DNA of 64,000 nucleotides from positions 95,652 through 159,651 of the forward strand of contig DASXSF010000157.1 in assembly GCA_036506155.1 (NCBI GenBank). Reading direction: 5' to 3'. Shown in pieces: positions 29,012 to 38,123 of the stretch (position 1 is the first letter of the stretch; every line of letters starts with the position of its first letter). Both the position numbers and the translations under genes were made by a program. The notes beneath the pieces were generated by a model that worked only from the letters and a program-made list of their open reading frames with translations, ran no database searches and was not told the origin of the DNA. The stretch is from DASXRA01 sp036506155. Its GTDB lineage: Bacteria; Actinomycetota; Actinomycetes; Mycobacteriales; Jatrophihabitantaceae.

Positions 29012-29643
29012 TCCGCCGGGCTGACGCCGCCGGGGACCTGGCTGGCGCGGGACACGATGTGGTCGACGAACCCGTACTCCACTGCTTCGGCCGCAGTGAA
29101 CCACCGGTCGCGGTCGCCGTCGACGATGATCTGCTCGACGCTCTTGCCGGTGTGCTCAGCGGTGATTTCTGCGAGCTCCTGCTTGCTGAGATTCCACTGC
29201 TCGGCCTGGATTTTGATGTCCGACGCCGTACCGCCCAGGCCCGCCGAGCCCTGGTGCATCAGGATCCGTGCGTGCGGCAGTGCGTAACGCTTGCCCCGCG
29301 TGCCCGCCGAGAGCAGGAACTGGCCCATCGACGCCGCCAGCCCGAGCGCCCAGGTGGCGACGTCGCACTCGATCAGTTCCATTGTGTCGAAGATGGCCAT
29401 GCCGGCGGTGACCGAGCCACCCGGCGAGTTGATGTAGAGGTTGACGTCGCGCTTGGGGTCCTCGGCCGCGAGCAGTAGCAGCTGTGCGCAGATCTGGTTG
29501 GCGATCGCGTCGTCGACCGGCTGGCCGAGGAAGATGATCCGCTCTCGTAGCAGCCGATCGTAGACGGAGTCGTTCAGGTTCATGCCGGCGCCTGGGCTGC
29601 GCATCTCCATGATGCGCAGCGGCTGCGGATCGAAGCGGCTCAC
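29008..29643 (-). CDS. clpP1: ATP-dependent Clp protease proteolytic subunit 1
   Basis: A 211-residue ClpP with catalytic Ser105 in GLAASMGQFLLSAG and His130 in RILMHQG. INSPGGSVTAGMAIFDTM is the substrate-binding strand region. The GTG at 29643 has an AGGAAGG site about 8 bases upstream; an internal ATG (MNLNDSVYDRLL, residue 21) would give the shorter form seen in some relatives. The gene is coupled to clpP2 and follows tig after an 86-bp gap. Confidence 0.95.
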   Translation of the reverse strand: MSRFDPQPLRIMEMRSPGAGMNLNDSVYDRLLRERIIFLGQPVDDAIANQICAQLLLLAAEDPKRDVNLYINSPGGSVTAGMAIFDTMELIECDVATWALGLAASMGQFLLSAGTRGKRYALPHARILMHQGSAGLGGTASDIKIQAEQWNLSKQELAEITAEHTGKSVEQIIVDGDRDRWFTAAEAVEYGFVDHIVSRASQVPGGVSPAE

Positions 29644-29729
29644 GGTACGGACCTTCCTTCGAGCTCGGGTGTTCCTTCGAACCTAATCGACCGGTGCGCG
29701 CAACCGCCGCCCGCCGAGGGCGGTTTCGC

Positions 29730-31094
29730 TCATGGCGTGACGTCTTCCTCCTCGATGGGCGCCAGGGTGCTTGCCTCGGGGGCGGGCAGCGAGGACAGGT
29801 CGACCTTGTTGCCGGACGCATCCGTGATGGTTGCCGACTCGAGCACACCGGCCAGCGCCTTGTTGCGGCGCACATCGGCCATGAGTGCAGCCAGGTTGCC
29901 CGCCTCGACGATCTGGTTGGCGAAATCCTTGGGCGGCATGTTGTAGCGGGCCGCCTGGCGGACCAGGTACTCGGTCAGCTCGGCGTCCGCGACAGTTACC
30001 TGCTCCGCGTCCGCGATCGCATCCAGGATGAACTGGGCGCGCACCGACTTCTCCGCCGATTCGCGCAACTCAGCGGTAAACGCCTCGCGGGTCTTGCCCT
30101 CGCTTGCGAGCAGCTCCTCGAAGAGCTTGTCGTCGTGACCCAGTGAATGGACGACGTCGTGCTCGCGGTAGCCCACCTCGGCCTGCACCGCCGATTCGGG
30201 TACCGGGAAGTCGGCCGACTCGACCAGCTTCTCGACGAGCCGGTCCCGGGCTTGGCTGCCTTGGCTCAGCGTCTTCGCGCGAACGAGCCGCTCCCGCAAA
30301 TCGGCGCGCAGTTCGTCGATGGTGTCGAACTCGCTGGCCAGTTGGGCGAACTCGTCGTCGGCGGCGGGCAGCTCCTTCTGCTTGACCGAGTTGACAGTGG
30401 CGCTGATGTTGGCCTGCTGACCGGCGTGATCGCCCTGGCGCAGTGTCGCGGTGAATGTCGCCGTCTCGCCGGCCGACTTGCCGGTAACGGCGGCGTCCAG
30501 CCCGTCGATGAGGTCCTCACTGCCCACCTCATAGGACAGCCCCTTTGCCGAGCCGCCCTCGACCTCGTTGCCGTCGACCACCGCCGAGAGGTCGAGCGAT
30601 ACGAAGTCGCCGGTCTGCACGGGCCGGTCGACGCCGGTCAGGCTCGCGAACCGCTCACGCAGCGAGTCGAGCTGCTCGTCGACATCCGCCTCGGTGACGG
30701 TGACGTCGTCGACGGTGATCTCGAGGCCCTTGAGGTCGGGCAGGGTGATCTCCGGGCGAACGTCGACCTCAGCGGTGAAGCTCAGCGACTGGCCGTCGTC
30801 GAGATTGGTCACCTCGATCTCCGGCTGACCGAGCGCGCGCACCCCGCTCTCCCGCACCGCATCCGAGTACACGCGCGGCAGTGCGTCGTTGACGGCCTGC
30901 TCGAGAACCGCGGCGCGGCCGACGCGCTGATCGATGATCCGCGCCGGCGCCTTGCCGGGCCGGAAGCCCGGGATGCGCACCTGCTTGGCGATCTCCTTGT
31001 AGGCGGCGTCCAGGCTGGGCTTCAGCTCGTCGAACGGCACCTCGACGGCCAGCTTGACGCGGGTCGGGCCCACGTTCTCGACGGTGCTCTTCAC
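29730..31094 (-). CDS. tig: Trigger factor (ribosome-associated chaperone/prolyl isomerase)
   Basis: A 454-residue chaperone that binds nascent chains at the ribosome exit. The ribosome-binding loop GFRPGKAP is present in the N-terminal domain. The central FKBP-type domain (about 150-240) and the long helical C-terminal arms follow, ending in an acidic tail. The start is GTG at 31094 with a GGAG site about 10 bases upstream. The tig-clpP1-clpP2-clpX order is conserved across bacteria. Confidence 0.96.
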   Translation of the reverse strand: MKSTVENVGPTRVKLAVEVPFDELKPSLDAAYKEIAKQVRIPGFRPGKAPARIIDQRVGRAAVLEQAVNDALPRVYSDAVRESGVRALGQPEIEVTNLDDGQSLSFTAEVDVRPEITLPDLKGLEITVDDVTVTEADVDEQLDSLRERFASLTGVDRPVQTGDFVSLDLSAVVDGNEVEGGSAKGLSYEVGSEDLIDGLDAAVTGKSAGETATFTATLRQGDHAGQQANISATVNSVKQKELPAADDEFAQLASEFDTIDELRADLRERLVRAKTLSQGSQARDRLVEKLVESADFPVPESAVQAEVGYREHDVVHSLGHDDKLFEELLASEGKTREAFTAELRESAEKSVRAQFILDAIADAEQVTVADAELTEYLVRQAARYNMPPKDFANQIVEAGNLAALMADVRRNKALAGVLESATITDASGNKVDLSSLPAPEASTLAPIEEEDVTP

Positions 31095-31147
31095 TACGCT
31101 GATCGCTCCTCGAGGTTTGTCCGGATCTACGAGCTCGGCCCGGTGGG

Positions 31148-31175
31148 GACTCGACCTCGCGGCCCCTCGAGTCTA
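31148..31175 (-). promoter_or_regulatory. Predicted tig promoter with inverted repeat
   Basis: A minus-strand TAGACT at 31175-31170 is a good actinobacterial -10. Overlapping it is a perfect 7-bp inverted repeat, GACTCGA and TCGAGTC, separated by 12 bases. I see no convincing -35. The repeat could be a regulator site or a 5'-end hairpin. Confidence 0.35.
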
Positions 31176-31288
31176 TGGGTCCCGCTCACAGGCGCCCACG
31201 TCCGGCCGGGCGGGGACAGGTGCCGGACGGCGCGTATCAGACCGGCGCACAGGCGCTACGGCGCTCCGGCGATGTCGGCAATGCCACG

Positions 31289-32533
31289 CTAGGCGGCCGC
31301 GAACCGTGGCAGGTGCTCCCGGTTCGCGGCCAGGATCGCGTCGAGGAGCGGAACGGCGATGTCCCACTGCCGCACCAGCGGATGAGCGAGCAGCGCACGC
31401 AGGGCAGTACGGCGCTCGCCGGTGCGCGCGGCCTCGACAGTGAGCACTTCGTAGGCGGTCACCGCCTGTACCAGCCCGAGCAGCTCCGGCACGAGTGGCG
31501 GAACCGCCTGCGGATGCGCCCCGGTACGGTCCACGGTGGCCGGCACCTCGACTACGGCATCGTCCGGGAGGCCGGGGATCGTGCCGGAGTTGCGCAGGTC
31601 GACATAGTGGAGCGCGCCGTCGCCGGTCAGTAGCGACGTCACGAGCGCCGCGGCCGCCTCGCTGTAATACGCGCCACCACGGCGGTCAAGCAGCGCCGGC
31701 TTGCGATCGAGCGCCGGGTCCGCGTACATGGCGAGCAGCTGCCCTTCGATGTCCATCACCTGCTCGGCCCGACTCGGGCCGCTCTCGTCCAGCACCTCGT
31801 CGGTGCAGTAGTAGTACCGCAGGTAGTACGACGGGATGGCCCCGAGCGTGCGCATCAGCTCGGCGGGCAGTCCGACGTCGACCGGGTCCGCCAGCAGTTC
31901 AGGCAGGCGATCCACCCCGTCGACGAGCACGCGACGCACCCACGACAGGTGGTTCAGCCCGGCATGGTCGAGGCGCACCCGCTGCGGCGCGACACCGAGC
32001 TGCGACGCCAACCGGCGCTGCAGCCCGATCGCCACGTTGCACAGGCCCAGCGCGCGATGCCCGTCGTCGAGCAGCGCGCGGGTGACGATGCCGACCGGGT
32101 TGGTGAAGTCGACTATCCATGCGCCGGGCGCGGCACGCTTGGACACGACGGAGGCGATGTCGGTGACGACCGGCACGGTGCGCAACGCCTTGGCGAACCC
32201 GCCGGGCCCGGTGGTCTCCTGTCCTATCAGCCCGAACCGGCCGGGCAGCGTCTCGTCCGTCAGCCGCGCCTGCTGCCCACCGACGCGCAGCTGCACGAGC
32301 ACGACGGCCGCGCCGTCGACCGCGTCGTCCAGCGACGTCGTAGTGACGAGACGCCCAGGATGGCCCGTCCGGGTGAGGATTCGTCTCGCCAGCCCACCCA
32401 CGATGTCGAGCCGATCCGCCGCGACGTCCTCCAGCACCAGCTCCTCGACGGGCAGCACGTCGCCGCGGGCCGCGAATCCCTCGATGAGCTCAGGGGTGTA
32501 CGTACTGCCCCCGCCGATCACCGCGATCTTCAT
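31289..32533 (-). CDS. Glycoside hydrolase family 4 (6-phospho-beta-glucosidase-like)
   Basis: A 414-residue NAD+- and metal-dependent GH4 enzyme, a family that cleaves glycosides through a redox mechanism. The Rossmann loop is IGGGSTYTPELIEG. DFTNPVGIVTRAL, the metal-binding Cys in LCNVAIG and the His in AGLNHLSW are all present. The wording is closest to the 6-phospho-beta-glucosidase subgroup. No PTS genes are nearby, so phosphorylation would come from the linked kinases or the enzyme takes unphosphorylated substrate. It is the last gene of the transporter operon (ATGA overlap). Confidence 0.88.
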   Translation of the reverse strand: MKIAVIGGGSTYTPELIEGFAARGDVLPVEELVLEDVAADRLDIVGGLARRILTRTGHPGRLVTTTSLDDAVDGAAVVLVQLRVGGQQARLTDETLPGRFGLIGQETTGPGGFAKALRTVPVVTDIASVVSKRAAPGAWIVDFTNPVGIVTRALLDDGHRALGLCNVAIGLQRRLASQLGVAPQRVRLDHAGLNHLSWVRRVLVDGVDRLPELLADPVDVGLPAELMRTLGAIPSYYLRYYYCTDEVLDESGPSRAEQVMDIEGQLLAMYADPALDRKPALLDRRGGAYYSEAAAALVTSLLTGDGALHYVDLRNSGTIPGLPDDAVVEVPATVDRTGAHPQAVPPLVPELLGLVQAVTAYEVLTVEAARTGERRTALRALLAHPLVRQWDIAVPLLDAILAANREHLPRFAAA

Positions 32534-33498
32534 AGGGGCTCAGGCGTGGCTACGTGGCATGCCGCGCTATGTCCGGGAGCGAGGGTCCGCAACAGCGGAG
32601 TCACTTGCGCGCACTCGTCGACGGCCAGTGGGCAGCGCCAGCGGAACCGGCAGCCCGGCGCCGGATCGATCACGCGGGGCGGCTCGCCCATATCGGCCGA
32701 CTCGGTGGACAGGGGCGCGCGGGGGTCCGGCACCGCGGACAGCAACAGCTGCGTGTACGGATGCTTTGGCCTGGCCAGGACGTCCTCGACCGGCCCTGAC
32801 TCGACGATGTGCCCGGCGTACATGACAAGCAGCCGATCGCTGACGTACCGGGCGCTTGCGATGTCGTGCGTGATGTAGAGGATCGATATGCCTTCCTGCT
32901 CGCGCAGCGCCGTCATCAAATTGAGCAGCCCGATTCGGATCGACACGTCGAGCATTGAGACCGGCTCGTCGGCGATGATCAGCTTGGGCCGGAACGCGAG
33001 TGCCTGGGCGAACCCGACGCGCTGCCGCTGCCCGCCGGACAGCTCGTGCGGATATCGGTCGAGGACGCCCGGGGCAAGGCCGACCGAGGAGACGACGCGC
33101 ACCGCCTCCTCCCGGCGCTGCGTGCGGCTGAGATCTGTGCGATGCAGCTTCAGCCCGCGCATGATCCCGTGCGCCACGCGGTATGCCGGGTTCAGCGACG
33201 CGAACGGGTCCTGGAACACCATCGGCACGTCGCCGCGATACGCCAGGGTCTGGCGCCGCGTGCGCATCGACGACAACGGCCGGTCCTGGTAGCGGATCTC
33301 GCCGCTCGTCGGCTGGTAGACCCGGGCCAGCAGCCGGGCGATGGTGCTCTTGCCGCTGCCGCTCTCGCCTACCAGCGCGACGATCTCCTGCCGGTCGATG
33401 GACAGATTCACGTCGTCGACAGCGTGCAGCGTGCGCCGGGACACGTTGCCGCCGATCTTGAAATGCTTGGTGAGGCCAACGGTTTCCAGGAGCGTCAT
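32530..33498 (-). CDS. Opp/Dpp-type ABC transporter ATP-binding protein (second ATPase)
   Basis: A 322-residue ATPase of the OppF/DppF group. Walker A is GESGSGKST, VFQDPFASLNP the Q-loop, LSGGQRQRV the signature and LIIADEPVSMLD Walker B. The C-terminal oligopeptide-transporter extension carries a Cys-rich CRFRWRCPLA segment. ATG 33498 overlaps the upstream ATPase stop. The context (GH4, sugar kinases) suggests an oligosaccharide rather than a peptide. Confidence 0.93.
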   Translation of the reverse strand: MTLLETVGLTKHFKIGGNVSRRTLHAVDDVNLSIDRQEIVALVGESGSGKSTIARLLARVYQPTSGEIRYQDRPLSSMRTRRQTLAYRGDVPMVFQDPFASLNPAYRVAHGIMRGLKLHRTDLSRTQRREEAVRVVSSVGLAPGVLDRYPHELSGGQRQRVGFAQALAFRPKLIIADEPVSMLDVSIRIGLLNLMTALREQEGISILYITHDIASARYVSDRLLVMYAGHIVESGPVEDVLARPKHPYTQLLLSAVPDPRAPLSTESADMGEPPRVIDPAPGCRFRWRCPLAVDECAQVTPLLRTLAPGHSAACHVATPEPL

Positions 33499-34472
33499 GA
33501 CGGCACCTCGCTCAGCGATGCCCGCTCCGGTGCGTGCAGCAGACACCGGGCCTGCGCCAGGCCTACGGTGTAAAGCGGCGGCTCGATCTTCGCGCACTCC
33601 GGCATCGCCACCGGGCAGCGTGGATGGAAACGGCATCCGCCCGGCGGACGGGCGAGGTCGGGCGGGCTGCCAGGGATGCCGGTGAGCGGCGTGCGCGCGC
33701 CCCGGATCGACGGGAACGCCTCGAGCAGGCCGCGGCTGTAAGGGTGCGCCGGGGTGTCGAACACGGTACGCGTCGGTCCCGCCTCGACGATCAGCCCGGC
33801 GTACATGACGAGCAGCTGGTCGGAGAAATGACTCACCAGCGACATGTCGTGGGTGACGAACACGACCGCGAAGCCCAGCCGCCGTTGGAGTTGTTTGATC
33901 TGCACCATCAGCGAGCGCTGCGCCACGACGTCGAGCGCAGATGTCGGCTCGTCCATGATCACCAGGTCTGGCGTGAAAAGCAGTGACATCGCGATCATGG
34001 CGCGCTGGCGCATCCCCCCGCTGAGCTGGTGTGGGTAGCTCTTCAGGTGAATAGGGTCGATGCCCACCATCTGCAGCACCTCGGTGGAGCGCTCCTCGAC
34101 CTCGGCCGGCGACCAGTCCATGTGTGCGTCGGCCACGTCGCGGAACTGCGCGCCGATTGAGGTGATCGGATTCAGCGCGTTCATCGCGCTCTGCATCACC
34201 ACCGAGCAATCGCGCCAGCGCAGCGCGTTCAGCTGCTTCTCGGTCATCGTGACGAGGTTGTGGCCCTTGAACACGATGCTGCCGGCAGTGATCGCCGCCG
34301 GCGGGCTCAACAGGCGGGCGATCGCGAACAGCAGCGTCGACTTGCCACAACCGGACTCTCCGACCACGCCGACGAACTCACCGGCCGCAACGTCCAGGTC
34401 GACGCTCTTGACGGCGACCACCGGCGCTGAGTCCGTCGCGTATTCGACGGTCAGCCCCCTAACCTCGAGCAC
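33495..34472 (-). CDS. Opp/Dpp-type ABC transporter ATP-binding protein (first ATPase)
   Basis: A 325-residue ATPase of the OppD/DppD group. It has Walker A GESGCGKST, a VMQSAMNALNP Q-loop, LSGGMRQRAMIAMSL and LVIMDEPTSALD. The OppD-type tail ends with a CRFHPRCP cysteine motif. Its start overlaps the upstream permease end by 14 bases. It is expected to pair with the second ATPase on the two permeases. Confidence 0.93.
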   Translation of the reverse strand: MLEVRGLTVEYATDSAPVVAVKSVDLDVAAGEFVGVVGESGCGKSTLLFAIARLLSPPAAITAGSIVFKGHNLVTMTEKQLNALRWRDCSVVMQSAMNALNPITSIGAQFRDVADAHMDWSPAEVEERSTEVLQMVGIDPIHLKSYPHQLSGGMRQRAMIAMSLLFTPDLVIMDEPTSALDVVAQRSLMVQIKQLQRRLGFAVVFVTHDMSLVSHFSDQLLVMYAGLIVEAGPTRTVFDTPAHPYSRGLLEAFPSIRGARTPLTGIPGSPPDLARPPGGCRFHPRCPVAMPECAKIEPPLYTVGLAQARCLLHAPERASLSEVPS

Positions 34473-35388
34473 GGCGTCTCCCCCGGACCGGCCGCAACGC
34501 GGGGTTGCTGATCTCGTCGAACGCGTAGTTGATCAGCGCGAACGACGCCCCGAGGAGCGCGACGCACAGCCCCGGCGCGATCGACCACAACGGCGTCCCG
34601 GTTTGCAATGCCTGCTGGTTCTGGGCCCAGTACAGCATCGTCCCCCAGCTGATGGAGTTCGGATCGCCCAGGCCGATGAACTGCAACCCCGCTGCGGTAA
34701 GCACCGAGTAGAGCGCGGCGCCCAGGAAGGTCGCCAGGATCAGCGAAGTCATCGTGGGCAGCACTTCGGCGAATATGACGTATGAGCGCCGTTCGCCGCG
34801 TACCCGCGCAGCCTCGAGAAAGTCCCGGTTGCGCAGGGACAAAGTCTGCGCCCGCAGCTGATTCGCGCCGTAGGACCACCCGGTCACGATGAGCACGATC
34901 AGCACCACGGGCAACGTCCCGTTGCCGGCGTACGTGGCCAGAATGATGATCAGTGGGAACGTCGGGATCACCAGGAATACGTTGGTGAACATCGAGAGGC
35001 CGTCGTCGGCTATACCACCGAGGTACGCCGCCGACACGCCGACCAGCACCGACAGCACGGTCGCGAACGCCCCGGCCACCACGGCGATCACCAGCGATTC
35101 GCGGGTGCCGTACACCAGCTGCGCCCAGATGTCCTGGCCGAGCGCGGTCGTGCCGAGCCAATGCGCACCCGAGGGGGGCAACCGTGGCGGGAACGCGACG
35201 TCATTCGGGTGCCGCACCGACGTGAACAGCTGCGGCGCCGCGGCAAACATGCAGAACACGAACAGCATGGCGAGCCCGACCTGAGCCTTGCGGCTGCGCC
35301 GGATCGCGCCCCACAGCCCCGCACCGTGCCGCCGGCCGGCCGTCTCGACGGGCGGCTCGGCGGGGGTGCCGACGAGCAGCGCGGTCAT
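34459..35388 (-). CDS. Opp/Dpp-type ABC transporter permease (DppC-like)
   Basis: A 309-residue permease with one N-terminal membrane segment, an extracytoplasmic loop containing HWLGTTALGQDIWAQLVYG (the DppC-type signature), and five further membrane segments. The EAA loop appears as FLEAARVRGERRSYVIF. The start lies three bases after the DppB-like stop. Together with that permease it forms the membrane channel. Confidence 0.92.
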   Translation of the reverse strand: MTALLVGTPAEPPVETAGRRHGAGLWGAIRRSRKAQVGLAMLFVFCMFAAAPQLFTSVRHPNDVAFPPRLPPSGAHWLGTTALGQDIWAQLVYGTRESLVIAVVAGAFATVLSVLVGVSAAYLGGIADDGLSMFTNVFLVIPTFPLIIILATYAGNGTLPVVLIVLIVTGWSYGANQLRAQTLSLRNRDFLEAARVRGERRSYVIFAEVLPTMTSLILATFLGAALYSVLTAAGLQFIGLGDPNSISWGTMLYWAQNQQALQTGTPLWSIAPGLCVALLGASFALINYAFDEISNPALRPVRGRRRARG

Positions 35389-35391
35389 GGC

Positions 35392-36381
35392 TCATGCCCT
35401 CGCTCGGGACCGGGGGTCCAGCAGCGCGATCGCGAAGTCGCACAGCAGTAGCGCCAGCAGCACGGCGACCGTGAACAGCATGAACAGCGCCTGCATGAGC
35501 GGATAGTCGGTGTTCTGCACCGCGTTGTAGAGCTCGTAGCCCAGCCCCGGGTAGTTGAAGACATACTCCACGAGGATGGCGCCGGTAATCACGAAGCCGA
35601 GCGACATCGCGAACCCCGCCAGGTTCGGCAGCATCGCGTTGCGGGCCGCGTAGTCGAACATGATGCGCCGGTCGGACAGCCCCTTGGCACGAGCCATCCG
35701 CACGTAGTCCTCGGCGAGCGTGGTCAGCATGTTGTTGCGCATGGTGAGGATCCACGCGCCGATCGCCGTGATCACGATCGTGGCTCCAGGTAGCACCGCG
35801 TGTTGCAGCACGCTGCCGACGAACCCCGGTGAGAAGCCCGGTTGCAGGCTGGTGTCGTAGTTGAAGTCATTCGGCAACCAGCCGTGCGTCCACACCGAGA
35901 ACACCAGGATCAGCAGCAAACCGACCCAGAAGTACGGTAGCGCCGAAGTCACCACGAAGATGGGCGGCAGCACCGAGTCCAGCACTCCGCCACGCCTCCA
36001 GCCGGCCAGCACACCGATCAGCGAGCCGAGCAGGAACGCCAGCACGGTGGCCACCCCGACAAGGCCCAGCGTCCACGGAAGCGCTTGCCCGATGATCTGC
36101 CGCACGGGCTGGCCGAGCGTCGCGCCGATCGACACACCCCAGTGCCCGGTGAACATGTTGCCGAGATAGGCGAAGTACTGGCTCACCACGTTCTGGTGCG
36201 GTTTGAACCCGTACGACGTGAGCATCTGCTGCAGCGCTTCGGACGAGACCCTGCCTTGCGTGCGCGCCCGCAACGCCTGCAAGGGATTTCCCGGCATGAA
36301 CCGGGGCAGGAAGAAGTTGAGCGTGAGCGCCGCCCAGAGCGTCAGGGCAAAGAACCCCAGGCGGCGCACCACGTACCTCAT
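35392..36381 (-). CDS. Opp/Dpp-type ABC transporter permease (DppB-like)
   Basis: A 329-residue permease starting MRYVVRRLGFFALTLWAALT, a first membrane segment typical of DppB. A periplasmic loop and five more segments follow. The EAA-type loop YVRMARAKGLSDRRIM is intact. It lies 16 bases after the solute-binding-protein gene. The wording resembles permeases from actinobacterial and Thermotoga beta-glucoside/oligosaccharide systems, but that is an impression, not a search result. Confidence 0.92.
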   Translation of the reverse strand: MRYVVRRLGFFALTLWAALTLNFFLPRFMPGNPLQALRARTQGRVSSEALQQMLTSYGFKPHQNVVSQYFAYLGNMFTGHWGVSIGATLGQPVRQIIGQALPWTLGLVGVATVLAFLLGSLIGVLAGWRRGGVLDSVLPPIFVVTSALPYFWVGLLLILVFSVWTHGWLPNDFNYDTSLQPGFSPGFVGSVLQHAVLPGATIVITAIGAWILTMRNNMLTTLAEDYVRMARAKGLSDRRIMFDYAARNAMLPNLAGFAMSLGFVITGAILVEYVFNYPGLGYELYNAVQNTDYPLMQALFMLFTVAVLLALLLCDFAIALLDPRSRARA

Positions 36382-36397
36382 GGAATCGAGCTTCCTC

Positions 36398-38107
36398 CTA
36401 CTGGGCCGACAGTGAGTAGAGGTGCAGTAGCACCTGCTCGACGTCAGGCACGTTGAACGCCGCCGGCTGCGCGTACTGGTCCTGCTCGGTGGGCCAGCCT
36501 GCGATGTCCTTGGTGTTGTACTGGAACCAGTCGACTGCCTCGGTTACCGGGATTACCGGCACGTCCTTGACCATCGCGGCACCGATCTGCTTGATGATCG
36601 CGACCTGGCCCGCGTCGTCCGCGGTCGGGTACTGGTCGAACAGCGCGTCCACCGCCGGATTGCGGTACCGCTCGTAGTTGGTGCTTGCCGCCTTGCCGAG
36701 CGGCGCGGTGTTCTTCGAGTACAGGGTGTTCCGCAGCTCGTAGTACGGCGTCGGGCCGCCGGACGGCTGGTTGTAGTAGGCGAGATCGAAGTCGCCGGTG
36801 TAAAGCCGGGACAAGAACGTCTGCTGGGCGAGGTCCTGCACGCTCAGGTCGATGCCGACCTTCTTCAATTGCTGCTTGACGACCGCCAGCGAGGCGTCCC
36901 AGTCGGTGAATCCCGTGATCGTGATGATCGTCAACTTCAGTGGGTTGGACGGCGAGTACCCGGCGCTGGCAAGGGCTGACTTCGCCTTGTCGATGTTCTG
37001 CTTGTCGTATCCCGCCGCGGCAAGGGCGTTAGCGTCGTAGTACTTCTGGAACGTCGGCATCACGATGCCGCTCTGGTTGGCCGCCGGTTCCTGCCCGTCT
37101 TCGCCGATCTGCGACACCTGATTGCGATCGAGAGCGAGCGAGATCGCCTGCCGCACGCCCAGCTTGCTCGTCGCCGCATGCGACGGGTCGAGGTTCGGGA
37201 AGATCGCGACGTTGAGGACCGGTGGCGACCAGGTGTGGTTGTCCGACGACTTGGACAGGTAGAACTGCTTGATGTTCGGGATGAACTGACTGCCCCACTC
37301 ACCCTTGCCGTTGGCCAGGTCGAGGTTCGCCGGTCCGTTGTCGAGATAGCCCGGATATTGGACCTTCTGGAGGTACGGCTTGCCCGGTTGCCAGTAGAGC
37401 GGGTTGGCGACGTACTGAATGTTGTTCGGGTTGCACGGGCTCACCTTGTACGGACCGGTGCCTACCGGGTCCGGGTCCGCCCACGTCTCCGGATGCACCG
37501 CCGCGTTCCCGGTCGACCAGATGTGCTGGGGCACGATGCCCACCAGATGCGCGAAGTACCAGAAGTACGGCTGTGCGGGCTTGGCGAACTGCATGGTCAC
37601 CTGGTTGCCGCTCGCAGTGACGCTTTGCAGTCCGGCGCCGGTCCAGAGCGAGTACAGGTCGGTGGCCGGCACCCGCTTCATAAGATCGAACGTGAACGCC
37701 ACGTCCTGCGCGCTGAACGGTTGCCCGTCGTTCCACTTGACGCCCGAGCGGATGGTGAACGTGATCGACTTCTTGTCGGACCCCCACTTGTAGGACGCGG
37801 CCAGCATCGGCGTCTCGGCCTGGTTTTCCAAGAGGTTCACGTAGACGAGCGGCTCGTACACGAAGCCGAGTGACTCCTGGTAGACGGCCGGATTGAACGG
37901 ATTGAACTGGCAGCTCCACGTCTGGCCCTGCACGTTCACGATCGTGAGCGAGCCGCCCGCCTTGTGCGACGTGGAGCCGCTGCTACTCCCTTGTGTGCTG
38001 GGCGTAGTCGCCTGCCCGGTGTTCTGAGTGCGGTGCTTCGTGCTGCTACACGCGGCCACGAGCAGGCCCGTCGCCAGGACGGCTGCGACCACTTTGGCTG
38101 CTCTCAT
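36398..38107 (-). CDS. ABC transporter substrate-binding lipoprotein (family 5)
   Basis: A 569-residue lipoprotein. A short signal peptide ends in the lipobox LLVAAC with Cys20, followed by a Ser/Thr-rich linker. The mature part is a family-5 (OppA/DppA-type) binding protein, with FTIRSGVKWNDGQPFSAQDV and VGTGPYKV as its markers. ATG 38107 is fixed by the signal peptide; the open frame further upstream overlaps the kinase gene. It captures the imported substrate outside the membrane. Given the neighbours that is probably an oligosaccharide. Confidence 0.93.
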   Translation of the reverse strand: MRAAKVVAAVLATGLLVAACSSTKHRTQNTGQATTPSTQGSSSGSTSHKAGGSLTIVNVQGQTWSCQFNPFNPAVYQESLGFVYEPLVYVNLLENQAETPMLAASYKWGSDKKSITFTIRSGVKWNDGQPFSAQDVAFTFDLMKRVPATDLYSLWTGAGLQSVTASGNQVTMQFAKPAQPYFWYFAHLVGIVPQHIWSTGNAAVHPETWADPDPVGTGPYKVSPCNPNNIQYVANPLYWQPGKPYLQKVQYPGYLDNGPANLDLANGKGEWGSQFIPNIKQFYLSKSSDNHTWSPPVLNVAIFPNLDPSHAATSKLGVRQAISLALDRNQVSQIGEDGQEPAANQSGIVMPTFQKYYDANALAAAGYDKQNIDKAKSALASAGYSPSNPLKLTIITITGFTDWDASLAVVKQQLKKVGIDLSVQDLAQQTFLSRLYTGDFDLAYYNQPSGGPTPYYELRNTLYSKNTAPLGKAASTNYERYRNPAVDALFDQYPTADDAGQVAIIKQIGAAMVKDVPVIPVTEAVDWFQYNTKDIAGWPTEQDQYAQPAAFNVPDVEQVLLHLYSLSAQ

Positions 38108-38123
38108 GTCGACGTCCCTTCTG

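Noticed and set aside
31095..31288. Possible tRNA upstream of tig
   Set aside because: GGTCGAGTCC on the minus strand resembles a T-loop, but no acceptor or anticodon arm can be drawn.
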